Of a stretch of DNA of 32,583 nt, positions 7,655-16,900 are shown piece by piece. The DNA is from Nitrospirales bacterium (GTDB lineage: Bacteria > Nitrospirota > Nitrospiria > Nitrospirales > UBA8639). Position 1 is the first letter of the stretch. Each line of letters starts with the position of its first letter. The notes beneath the pieces are model-generated. The model had not been told where the DNA came from. It saw nothing but the letters and a program-made list of their open reading frames with translations, and did not search any database. The stretch is taken from positions 1 to 32,583 of the forward strand of contig RKSG01000089.1 in the NCBI GenBank assembly GCA_007570995.1. The letters run 5' to 3'. Made by a program: the position numbers and the translations under genes.

Positions 7655-9685
7655 TCAGCGAGCCGGTGAGGAGGCGGCATTCTCCATCGTCGGAAAGCCT
7701 GTCCGCGACTCCATCACAGCCGCGAACACTTCCTTGAACTGGTCCATCAACTCATCGGCCCGTCTGACAGGACTGGAGCATAATCTGTCGGTGCACACGT
7801 AGGCCAAAGGGCCTGTCACCCTGGGAAACGTGACCCCTCCAATGGACAGCACATCAACACGGGGGTCCAGAAACCGAACCATCTTCCCAGGAACATACAT
7901 CGCCAGACTGTGGCGAAAGAGGTGTTGAGCTTCGCGAGTAGATTTGTCGCCCACCACAACGATAGACACAGGATCGTATAGGAACCGACTGAGGGCACGA
8001 CCCGTTTGAGTAACCGGCAGCGGTGCAGCCCCGGCTATAAATTGAAGCAGTGTCCTGGCTTTATCACGGTACCAGGGATTCCGGGTGAGATAAAACAAGT
8101 CAGAAAACACCATGGACAACGCAGCATTGATCCGAAGGTCCTTATGGGGAAATTTCAACAATCCCAAGGAAGACGAAGCCGGCACTCGATCAAAATACCC
8201 ACCTCCCCGTTCATCTCCGAGAAGGTGGACGCAGTCCGCAATGACGGCCTCAGCCTGTTCAAGGTACAGCAACACGCCAGTGGTGACAAAGGCTTCAATC
8301 AGGGCATCCGCAAAAAAGACCTGGTCGGCCAGCAGCCCGAATTGCTGGGAGCGACCCTCGTGCAGAAAATGAGCCAGTCCACGCCCGGGCTGATACCGTT
8401 CGTCATACAGACGCTGAAGCGTCGTCAGGGCAAACTTCCGAGCCTGATCGCTTCCCAGAACCTGGGCGACCCTGAGAAACGCCTTGGCCATCATCCCATT
8501 CCAGTCCGTCAACATCGTCCGGTCAACAGCAGGTACGCCAATGCCCAGACGCTGCGATTCATTCAAGACAAAAAACTCGCTCCCGAGGACGGTGGTCCCA
8601 GCACCATCCACGTGTCGAACGTCGGCATCCTGACTGGCATAAAAGCCTCCCCGCTCTTGATCAGACAGAAACCGTGTCACGTAACGCATCGTCCCCTCTA
8701 CCACTCCACGATAGATCGGCAAGCCGGTGCTCTGGTACGCCTCAAGATAATTGAGCAGATTGGATGCTTGAATGTACAGCATCTTTTCATAATGCGGTTT
8801 GGACCAATCCGACTCCTCGGCATAGCGGAAAAACCCACCCCACACCGGATCATAGAGCTGTAATTGTTGATCCAGCGTAAATAACGCCATCTGCCGATAC
8901 CCGGAATTCGGATCCCAGAAATGGCGCGCGAAGGCCAAGGTAATGGCTTCGGGCTCAAAAAATTTTGGAGCATCGCCAAAGCCCCCGTTCACCTGGTCAT
9001 ACTGCTGCTTCATGGCATCGAGCAGTTGACCAAGCATCGCTGGTCGAATGGGATCGTGCGGTAACGTATGCTCTCGTTTTGCGGCTTCCACCTGTGCCCA
9101 GACATTGGCAGCTCGTTCCACCATACCCTGCTTGTCTTCTCGATACACTTCATCGGAGACCCGCAACACTTCAATGATGTTTTCTGCAGTCAGGAAGTTC
9201 GTCTGGAACACGATTTCTCCGGAAGGGAGAAGGATGCTGGTGGTTGGCCAACCGCCATGTTTGTACCGAACCGTAATATCCGGACGTTGATCGGTGTCAA
9301 CCCTGACTGGAATAAACTTGGCATTCAGCAGGGCCACCACCTGAGGATCACTGTACGTGGTCGCATCCATCACATGGCATGCATGACACCACCTCGCTGT
9401 AAGATCAAGCAGGATCAGTTTGTCTTCTGCACGGGCCCGATCAAATGCGTTGGTACCCCATTGCAACCACTGGATCGTTGACGAGGCAGCCACAGATTCC
9501 GTGCTCGCGAGCACAGACCCTGGCATCACATATCCCACCATCAACACATACAACGCATACGGGATGATCCGGGCGTGAAACTGGGCACCGTGATTGCGGC
9601 GTAGCCTTCCTAGCTTGTGCCCTTTGAGGCTTCGCTTGTTATTGAGCCGCTTCGCCCTCGACATTTCAAAATCACCAGCGTACAT
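7655..9685 (-). CDS. Thioredoxin-fold DUF255 protein (YyaL/SPATA20-like), secreted or membrane-anchored variant
   Basis: 676 aa; WLQWGTNAFDRARAEDKLILLDLTARWCHACHVMDATTYSDPQVVALLNAKFIPVRVDTDQRPDI...GGWPTTSILLPSG is DUF255; N-terminal hydrophobic segment. Confidence 0.85.
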   Translation of the reverse strand: MYAGDFEMSRAKRLNNKRSLKGHKLGRLRRNHGAQFHARIIPYALYVLMVGYVMPGSVLASTESVAASSTIQWLQWGTNAFDRARAEDKLILLDLTARWCHACHVMDATTYSDPQVVALLNAKFIPVRVDTDQRPDITVRYKHGGWPTTSILLPSGEIVFQTNFLTAENIIEVLRVSDEVYREDKQGMVERAANVWAQVEAAKREHTLPHDPIRPAMLGQLLDAMKQQYDQVNGGFGDAPKFFEPEAITLAFARHFWDPNSGYRQMALFTLDQQLQLYDPVWGGFFRYAEESDWSKPHYEKMLYIQASNLLNYLEAYQSTGLPIYRGVVEGTMRYVTRFLSDQERGGFYASQDADVRHVDGAGTTVLGSEFFVLNESQRLGIGVPAVDRTMLTDWNGMMAKAFLRVAQVLGSDQARKFALTTLQRLYDERYQPGRGLAHFLHEGRSQQFGLLADQVFFADALIEAFVTTGVLLYLEQAEAVIADCVHLLGDERGGGYFDRVPASSSLGLLKFPHKDLRINAALSMVFSDLFYLTRNPWYRDKARTLLQFIAGAAPLPVTQTGRALSRFLYDPVSIVVVGDKSTREAQHLFRHSLAMYVPGKMVRFLDPRVDVLSIGGVTFPRVTGPLAYVCTDRLCSSPVRRADELMDQFKEVFAAVMESRTGFPTMENAASSPAR

Positions 9686-9878
9686 CCATGCCGAAACTCA
9701 TTTCCAGAATCGTGGCGACCAACCAGATCATGCAAGCAAGATTGTCAGTTTTCTTGCCGACCATATTGTTGCATTTAACAATCATGCACACCGGAACGCG
9801 GTCTGGCCGCGCAAGCCAACGAATAAAGCAGGACCGCCGCTCACGTCCAGGGAACGCGTTCGGTTCACGGATCGGGCA

Positions 9879-11249
9879 TCAGATCTCTGCCGGAAAGGAC
9901 AGGATACGGGCAAGTGCTCCTCCCGCAGTGGCTCGCACGGCTTCATTGGCATCGCGCATGAGTTTTTTGAGATGCGGCATGATCTCGCGGCCACCGACTC
10001 TGCCAAGTGATCTGACAGCTGATATACGTGGTTTGGAGACAGGGTCCTCGCTCAAGAGCAGTAAAGGGGCCACGACATCTCTGACACGGCCGTGCCCTAA
10101 TGCTTTGGCCACAGATGATCGCAGACCTGGATTGTGCTGCTCCATTAACACCCGCACGGTCCCGGCCACCACATGAAACGGGCTGTCCAGTTGCAACAAC
10201 CCCGCGACGGCCGCCGCCCGTACCCCCATATTGTTGTCATGGAGGGCACGCGTTAATGCAGACACGGCCTGTTTCGTATTGAACTGACCCAATGTCACGG
10301 CCACGACACTCCGGACAGCCGGAACGGGATCAGACAAAGCAGCGATCAATGGCAGTACACTTTCCGCAAGACCCAGATTGCCCAGCGAGGCCACCGCTGC
10401 AGCTCGAATGGACGGTTGGGGATCGCGAAGTCCTCGCGTAAGAAGAGGCACACCTCTCGGATCCCCCATTTCGCCAAGCATGCGCAACGCCGCCCCTCGT
10501 TCATACCCCTCGGCCACCGTGGCGGCATGCTCCACATTCTGCCATTGTTCCTTTTGTCCGAGTCTATACAACGCCGCCGCAGCCACGACCCGCACGACGG
10601 TTTGCTTATCTCTGAGCCGTGAGGTGATGAGGGGAATCGTGGCAGCATCACCAAACCGACCGAGGGTTTTGATCACCGTCACCCGCACTAATCCCGCCTG
10701 ATCGTCGAGGGCATCACGAAACATTGTCGATTGCCTCCCAGCCGGAAATTTCCCCAAGCCCTCGGCAACTAACACCCGAATCATACCCGATCCATCACTG
10801 AGCCCATCGTAAAAATAGGGCACGACATCATCGGAAGGTATTTCTTTCAAAGCTGAATAGGCCGCCCCTCTCACTTGAACCCGCATATCCGACCGCAAAG
10901 GCAGAATGCTGTGCAGGGCAAGTTCTCGAAGGAGCACATCATCTTCCCTGTCGTCCATGGCAACAACGAAACGATCGTAGGCATCAAGACCTTCGGCAGT
11001 TTTTCCAAGACGCACCAAGCTCAGCACCTGTAACCGACGGGAGGAGCGGAACACTGCAGGATTGTCAAGGATGGGCTGAACGAACGCGATCGCTTTGGGG
11101 AAATCGCCTTGCGCAAACGCCTGGTTCGCAAGGCCAAGCGTCTGTTCAGGAGACCGGTCAGCACCGACTGCAACCGCCCCGCCCATCAGCCCAATGCCAC
11201 AGACCACTCCCACCAACGCCTTCACCCAGGTCATCTCCCCCAGTCTCAT
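9879..11249 (-). CDS. HEAT-repeat protein, predicted exported
   Basis: 456 aa with serial HEAT/PBS-lyase-like repeats (SGMIRVLVAEGLGKFP; LVRVTVIKTLGRFGDAATIPLI; PSIRAAAVASLGNLG; MGVRAAAVAGLLQLD); N-terminal signal-like segment; ATG directly follows the upstream TAA. Confidence 0.85.
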   Translation of the reverse strand: MRLGEMTWVKALVGVVCGIGLMGGAVAVGADRSPEQTLGLANQAFAQGDFPKAIAFVQPILDNPAVFRSSRRLQVLSLVRLGKTAEGLDAYDRFVVAMDDREDDVLLRELALHSILPLRSDMRVQVRGAAYSALKEIPSDDVVPYFYDGLSDGSGMIRVLVAEGLGKFPAGRQSTMFRDALDDQAGLVRVTVIKTLGRFGDAATIPLITSRLRDKQTVVRVVAAAALYRLGQKEQWQNVEHAATVAEGYERGAALRMLGEMGDPRGVPLLTRGLRDPQPSIRAAAVASLGNLGLAESVLPLIAALSDPVPAVRSVVAVTLGQFNTKQAVSALTRALHDNNMGVRAAAVAGLLQLDSPFHVVAGTVRVLMEQHNPGLRSSVAKALGHGRVRDVVAPLLLLSEDPVSKPRISAVRSLGRVGGREIMPHLKKLMRDANEAVRATAGGALARILSFPAEI

Positions 11250-11921
11250 TTATCCTTCACCCGCCTGTTTCCTGGCCGCCTGGACCTTGCGATAGCCCAA
11301 TGGAATCTCAAAAAAATACTCCGGCTGTCTGGAGAGAATGACGCGATCATATTCGACCGACCAATCCCTGTTCTGACTCATCAATTTGAGCAATAACTGT
11401 CGTGGTTCATCAACCCACTCATAATACATCTCACGACGATCGTGATGCTCAACGGCCACTTCATACAATACAGCTTCCTGGTCGCCAACCAGTGCATCGC
11501 CGATCTTCCGCCTTAACGCCTCACCCTCCAGAGTCACGGACAGGGGCAACACGTCATCCAGGATCAACGGAACCTCCACGACCAATCGTCGCTGAGAAAG
11601 CACGTACCACACGCATTGTTGGTCCAGTCGGACAATCGTGACCGTCGCATAGCCCAAATTTGTTTTGATCCCCCCACGATGTTCGATGCGATATCGGTCA
11701 CCCTTCGCAAACAACTGGGCCCGGGAAGTTTTCCCGCCGGCATGCCATGTGAGACTGGCTGAAAAGTCTCGACTGTGTCCAGCCTGAAGACCGGATAGTT
11801 CCACGGCATACGCTGGCTCGTCGGACAGGCCGAAGAGCAGGACGGAAAACAAACAGGGGAAAACAGGAAGGAGCCCACGCCGCCCCGCCTGGATTGTACG
11901 GGGGACAATACCAATCATCAC
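11250..11921 (-). CDS. Secreted LolA/outer-membrane-lipoprotein-sorting-like protein
   Basis: 223 aa, signal peptide; SLTWHAGGKTSRAQLFAKGDRYRIEHRGG...CVWYVLSQRRLVVEVPL...YYEWVDEPRQLLLKLMSQNRDWSVEYDRV resembles LolA/DUF4412-type beta sheets. Coupled to neighbours at both ends. Confidence 0.55.
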   Translation of the reverse strand: MMIGIVPRTIQAGRRGLLPVFPCLFSVLLFGLSDEPAYAVELSGLQAGHSRDFSASLTWHAGGKTSRAQLFAKGDRYRIEHRGGIKTNLGYATVTIVRLDQQCVWYVLSQRRLVVEVPLILDDVLPLSVTLEGEALRRKIGDALVGDQEAVLYEVAVEHHDRREMYYEWVDEPRQLLLKLMSQNRDWSVEYDRVILSRQPEYFFEIPLGYRKVQAARKQAGEG

Positions 11922-11922
11922 A

Positions 11923-12831
11923 TTACTGCCGCTTGAGGAGGGGAACGATCGTCACGTCTCGCCCTAATGCAGCAGGCGTAAATCGAGGAGGCGTGCGCAC
12001 CGTGAGCACCGTCTTGTGTCGTCCGGGAGCAGGAAGCTGAAAATCAACAGTGAGCGTGTGCTCTGGCTCAATCGTCACGTGCTTCTTCACAATCTGCTTC
12101 ACGCTTGGATGCCATACCCGAATGGAATAATTGCCAGGCGGCACATCGGCAATGGAAAATCGCCCGCGTTCATCGGTCAGCACATGGTACGGATTCTCCA
12201 CCGCGATCGCCCAGCTTTCCATATAGGCATGAAAGCCACACTGCATAACAAATGTTCGGCGTTTTTTGCTCAGTTGGAATTGTCGAACCAGGGAGGCACC
12301 GGGTTGATGGTCGTGCTTTGCATGCAAGTTACCACGTTGATGTCGCCGGTTAAAAGGAAGCGGGGCATTAAACAGCACGCGTGTCCCTGTCACGGCCGAC
12401 GTTTCATAGGCTTGAATATCATGCATCACGGGGTCCATATTGACGACCTCAACCCCATGCCCGCTTCTCACAACAGTGGTGAAAGGCAGAAACTGACAGT
12501 CTCGAGCCTCAATACGAGGAACAGACACCGAAAATGGCTTACCTGCCTCGACTCCCTCCAGTAAGACGACGACGTCTTGTATCTGGCCTTGATCGTTCAC
12601 GACAAAATCCCGAAGCAGCCGCCACCCATTGCCATTGGATATGCGTCCGCAATACTCAGGATCTGGAAATGTCACCAGATTATAGGCCTTGGGATCAGGA
12701 ACGGGGCCAACAAGCGTGATCGTCCCCTCTACCCGTCCTCCATTGTTGACTTCGCGGACTTCATAGCCCCACGCCACACGACCAGCCATAAAGAACACGA
12801 TGCACAGGAAGACCCAGACGGACTTGGCCAT
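11923..12831 (-). CDS. Secreted cupredoxin-like + carboxypeptidase-regulatory-like protein (paralog 2)
   Basis: Likely start MAKSVWVFLCIVFFMAGRVAWG. CQFLPF...NMDPVMHDIQAYE...FVMQCGFHAYMESW, then GRFSIADVPPGNYSIRVWHPSVK. Confidence 0.8.
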   Translation of the reverse strand: MAKSVWVFLCIVFFMAGRVAWGYEVREVNNGGRVEGTITLVGPVPDPKAYNLVTFPDPEYCGRISNGNGWRLLRDFVVNDQGQIQDVVVLLEGVEAGKPFSVSVPRIEARDCQFLPFTTVVRSGHGVEVVNMDPVMHDIQAYETSAVTGTRVLFNAPLPFNRRHQRGNLHAKHDHQPGASLVRQFQLSKKRRTFVMQCGFHAYMESWAIAVENPYHVLTDERGRFSIADVPPGNYSIRVWHPSVKQIVKKHVTIEPEHTLTVDFQLPAPGRHKTVLTVRTPPRFTPAALGRDVTIVPLLKRQ

Positions 12832-12847
12832 CACGACACGCGTTTTG

Positions 12848-13774
12848 TTAAGGACGTTGCAACCGAACAGAGGGAACAATTTCAAGATCTTCCCCCAATA
12901 ATTCCAGACCAAAGTGGGGATTCTCCTGCATTTCATGCACACTTCTGCGTCCTGTAACAGGCTCATAGGCAAAATGTGCAGTGCTCGTTCTCCCCGCTTC
13001 CACAACAACGGGCTGCTCCAGATATTTTTTCATGCCGGCATGCCAGACGGTCAACACATACTCTCCGGGAGGGACATCCGTCATTGCAAACGCACCATCT
13101 TCTTTTGTGATGACATAGTAGGGATTGCGAACCACGACTCCCCAGGAAAACATATAGGGATGAAACCCGCATTGCATCACAAAAATATCTCTTCCTTTGC
13201 TGAGACGAATTTTCTGAACCATGGGCGTTCCAGGCAAATGCCTGTGACTATTCACCATCCCCAGCATCTTATGGAAAGGATTCATGGGTAACGGGCGATT
13301 AAACAAGACCCGTGCACCACGCACGCGAGCAGTTTGATAGCCCTGAATATCGTGTTGAACGGGGTCCATATTCACCACCGTGATTTCATCTTGGTCTCGC
13401 AATACATTCACAAACGGCAGAAAATCGCAGTCCACCGCCTCGATGCGCACTTCGGGCAAAGCAAAAGGTTTCCCTTCTTCAATTCCCTTGAGCATGACCA
13501 CAGCATCTTTCAGACTGCCATTTGGTCCAACAACAAAATCTTCGACAATCCGCCACCCGGTACCTGTGGAAATCCTGCCGCAATACCTGGCATCGGGTAT
13601 GGTCACCAAATTAAAAGCCATAGGCCGGGGTTTTTCGCCAAGTATCCTCACGTCCCCTTTGATTGTCCCCCCATCAGTGACCGAAATTTCTTCATACGAC
13701 CACCCCGGCGAAGCCGCCAAAAGAAGCCCGACGGAGATCACCCACGCCCAACCCACCAAGGGACGTTTCCCCAT
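12848..13774 (-). CDS. Secreted cupredoxin-like + carboxypeptidase-regulatory-like protein (paralog 3)
   Basis: Likely start MGKRPLVGWAWVISVGLLLAASPGWS. CDFLPF...NMDPVQHDIQGYQ...FVMQCGFHPYMFSW, then GAFAMTDVPPGEYVLTVWHAGMK. Strongly similar to 11923..12831. Confidence 0.8.
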   Translation of the reverse strand: MGKRPLVGWAWVISVGLLLAASPGWSYEEISVTDGGTIKGDVRILGEKPRPMAFNLVTIPDARYCGRISTGTGWRIVEDFVVGPNGSLKDAVVMLKGIEEGKPFALPEVRIEAVDCDFLPFVNVLRDQDEITVVNMDPVQHDIQGYQTARVRGARVLFNRPLPMNPFHKMLGMVNSHRHLPGTPMVQKIRLSKGRDIFVMQCGFHPYMFSWGVVVRNPYYVITKEDGAFAMTDVPPGEYVLTVWHAGMKKYLEQPVVVEAGRTSTAHFAYEPVTGRRSVHEMQENPHFGLELLGEDLEIVPSVRLQRP

Positions 13775-13868
13775 CGCTCTCTCTATCAGCGTTCCTGCAA
13801 CACTCATGATTATGTGGACCACGAGAGGCCCCAATACATGCCCCTCATACTACAAAAGCAACGTATAG

Positions 13869-13905
13869 AAAAAAGACGGAGAAGCCGAACATCGGCTCCC
13901 CCGTC
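13869..13905 (-). terminator. Rho-independent terminator downstream of the multicopper oxidase
   Basis: Hairpin GACGGgggAGCCGA-tgt-TCGGCTtcTCCGTC followed on the minus strand by TTTTTT (13869-13874), just after the gene stop at 13942. Confidence 0.7.
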
Positions 13906-13941
13906 CTTCCCCACCGCAATGGTTTCTCCAACCAGCCGTTA

Positions 13942-16900
13942 TTAAAATGAAACCTGGCTGACTCTGCCTTCCGAAAACCGGTCGATCTGTGCTTCCTTGA
14001 CACCTGGAGTCACGCCACGAAGCGGCAGAATTCTCTGATCATTTTTGGACAAAACCCGAAAGTACCCCCATTGCCCTGACTGTGAGTAAGGCAAACGCGC
14101 ATTGCTGTACACGTAATCACCCGTCATGGCATACGGACCACCTGCCGCGGGAACAAAGACATCAACGCCTTCAGAACCGGAAAATTCCACGACGCTGATC
14201 TGGTCTGCACCTTCCATAAACGGTTCAATCGGCCATTCATGCTTTTCGAGAGTAAACATGCCATTTTGCTCATTGCTGGCACCAAACACATGAATCCGCA
14301 CGGGATCACCAGCATGGGCTTCAATAAGCGGCGTAACCGGATCTTGCGGATCATCAACCTGGCAAGGTTGGAACATACGACCCAACGAACATCCAAGTTC
14401 TTCGCGATACAAATAAGGCTCATTCCGGTAATTGACTCCGACGAGCCCGGCCACATTCTGGACGTAGGGCATAAAACTGGTTCCAATAATATTGTCCTCA
14501 TCCTGGAAATACAGGGACACGTCACGATAGTTGGCCCGATATTCATTGCCCGGGATGGTCCGATCCACAATGACATCGGCAACCCAGCTGTTCTTCAAGG
14601 AAATATCAGCTCCAGTCTTGGGGTCACGATAATGTGACCCCTTGGGACCAATAATAATCCCACCGAACAACCCGTTTCTCGGATTCAGAGCCACGTTTCC
14701 CCAGTCCCATACCAAAGATTGCGTCTCGCCAGTAGATGGATCCGCATAATAGGTATAAGTCCGGCTTTTCCCTGGAGCGACGGTTTGATCACCGGCATTC
14801 TTGCCAAGGTTGACGCCTTGCGAATCCGCAGGATCGAACGCCAAGGCGAAGGCGGAGAAAGACGCCCGTCCTTCCTTCATTTTGTTGGTGAGTTTCACCT
14901 TCAGGCAATCCCCAACATTCGCCCGTAAGGTCAGAGGCATGGGCTGGAATTCTCCGGAAACCTTGGCCGCTTCTTCCTCCAAGATGTAGATCCTAGCATT
15001 TGGATTTCGCACGGCAATGGTTCGTTCAAAATCCACTTCAATGGCTTCCTCCACATTGGGATTGAAGACCATTTGCGGATAATCAATTGCCACGACATTG
15101 AAATTTTTCACCGGAGCATCAGAGGGACACAATGGCAACGGCTTCTTCAGGCCAGGCCCACCGAAACCGGCATTCGGCAAAGGCTGCAAATCAGGCACTG
15201 GTTCATCCAGAACCCTGACCACCCCCCAGGACCCCTCGGACAGTTTCGAGCTCCGGCCATTGAAATACATGTAATCCCCGGGTTGTAGTCTCGGCCCTCC
15301 AGCCTGTGGGACCACCAAGTCATAGCGTTCGGCAATCCCGATGTGAATGGAATTCTTACGATTGGCGTCACCAGCATACCGCTCGGTCAGGAAGCTGTGA
15401 CCTGACACGGTGAAGACATTACTTTCGTTCATTGTCACATCAATTAACCGAAAGACAATGGTATCACCCAGATACGCCCGCACCATGGCAGTGCTCGGAT
15501 CCCCATGGATTGTGCTGTTGAAAATCTGCGATGGATCCGCGTTATTGGCCAATCGCTGGGCAAAGGGCTCGGCCCGAAAATTCAAGGCCCCGCCCGTCGT
15601 ATGTGTCCCTCCGTTGAGAAACGGCATTGGTGTCATTTTAATTGAGTCGTTCGGTGGCATTTGGAAAGATACCGTCCGTCCGGCTTCTAACGCCACCTCA
15701 ACCGGTTGTCCGGGAGGATTCCCGGCTGTCACGACATTGACCGTGTGAGGAACGGTATCCATAATCTGCACCATCAACTCACGAAAACTTCCGCTCACGC
15801 CGTAGCCCACGGGCTCCACAGTGTGAATATCCATCACCGGGCCTGTCCGTTTGGCCTCCCCAGTGACCGGATCATGCCACGTGGATCCAAACGGCTCAAT
15901 CAGGAACGAACAGATTGCACCATGTGGCCATGTCGTTCCGCCAAACGCATGGTCGTGACAGAACACGGACCCGACATCCGCATCTGCCCAGAACCGTTGA
16001 CGCACGAATTCAACCGTCACGATATCCCCAACCGGGTGAGCATGTCGCAGGGGCTCTTTCAAGGTAAGTGTCTGAGCCTTCTCATCGATGCTGGTAATTC
16101 GCTTCACTTCCGAGCCTTCGACGTTATCAGCCCCGACAAGGATTACGGTACCGACGTGATACTGCTTGGCATTCGTGACATGAATGGTCCGATCGCCCTG
16201 CTTAGCCGCTTTCGTGAATCTGGCATTCATGGGTACCGGTAACCCTTTTTCCGTTTTCTTCTCGAACTGTGTAAAAGGTCGCACAGATTGTTCGTAGGAG
16301 AAGCCACTGATCACGCCATCGGAAGCCTGATTGTCAAACTGGACAAAATGAAAGTGGGTATTAATCTTCGAAGACTGAAAATTGGTAAAGTCATCGTCGA
16401 GCCATTCACTTGTCAAAATCCAGTCCATGCAATCATAAATGTTCGCGCGAAACACCAGCGGTACCTTCAAATCATTATTCTGCCGAATCGCTTCTTCTTC
16501 ATCATGCACCACATACAACAACCCGTTCGGATCAACAATGGCGTCCTGATCCCCTTGGGCCGCTGACAACTCAATTGGAAGCTTGATAAAATGGATATTA
16601 TACTCTTGGGAACCAGCCCGCTCCGGGCACAGGCTCCAACGGCCATTCTCACCGGGTCGTGCCGGCTCAACCGACGGCTGGCCATCATCATCGAGATGGA
16701 TCATTTCCAGCCATGGCGCGGGATTGCGATCCGGCGAGAACGGTGCCCGTTTTCCGAAGTGAGGAGTCAACCAAGGCCACGCGACTTTGCCGGTACTTGC
16801 CTCGAACCATATCGGCCGCCGTTCCCCCTGCTTGTATCCTTGCCATTCAGGATGGTATTTGGGATTTTCAACCGTGCTTTCTTTTTCACTCATTGCACGA

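Noticed and set aside
8006-8863. 285-aa plus-strand ORF opposite DUF255
   Set aside because: Antisense to a recognised family; no motif or signal of its own.
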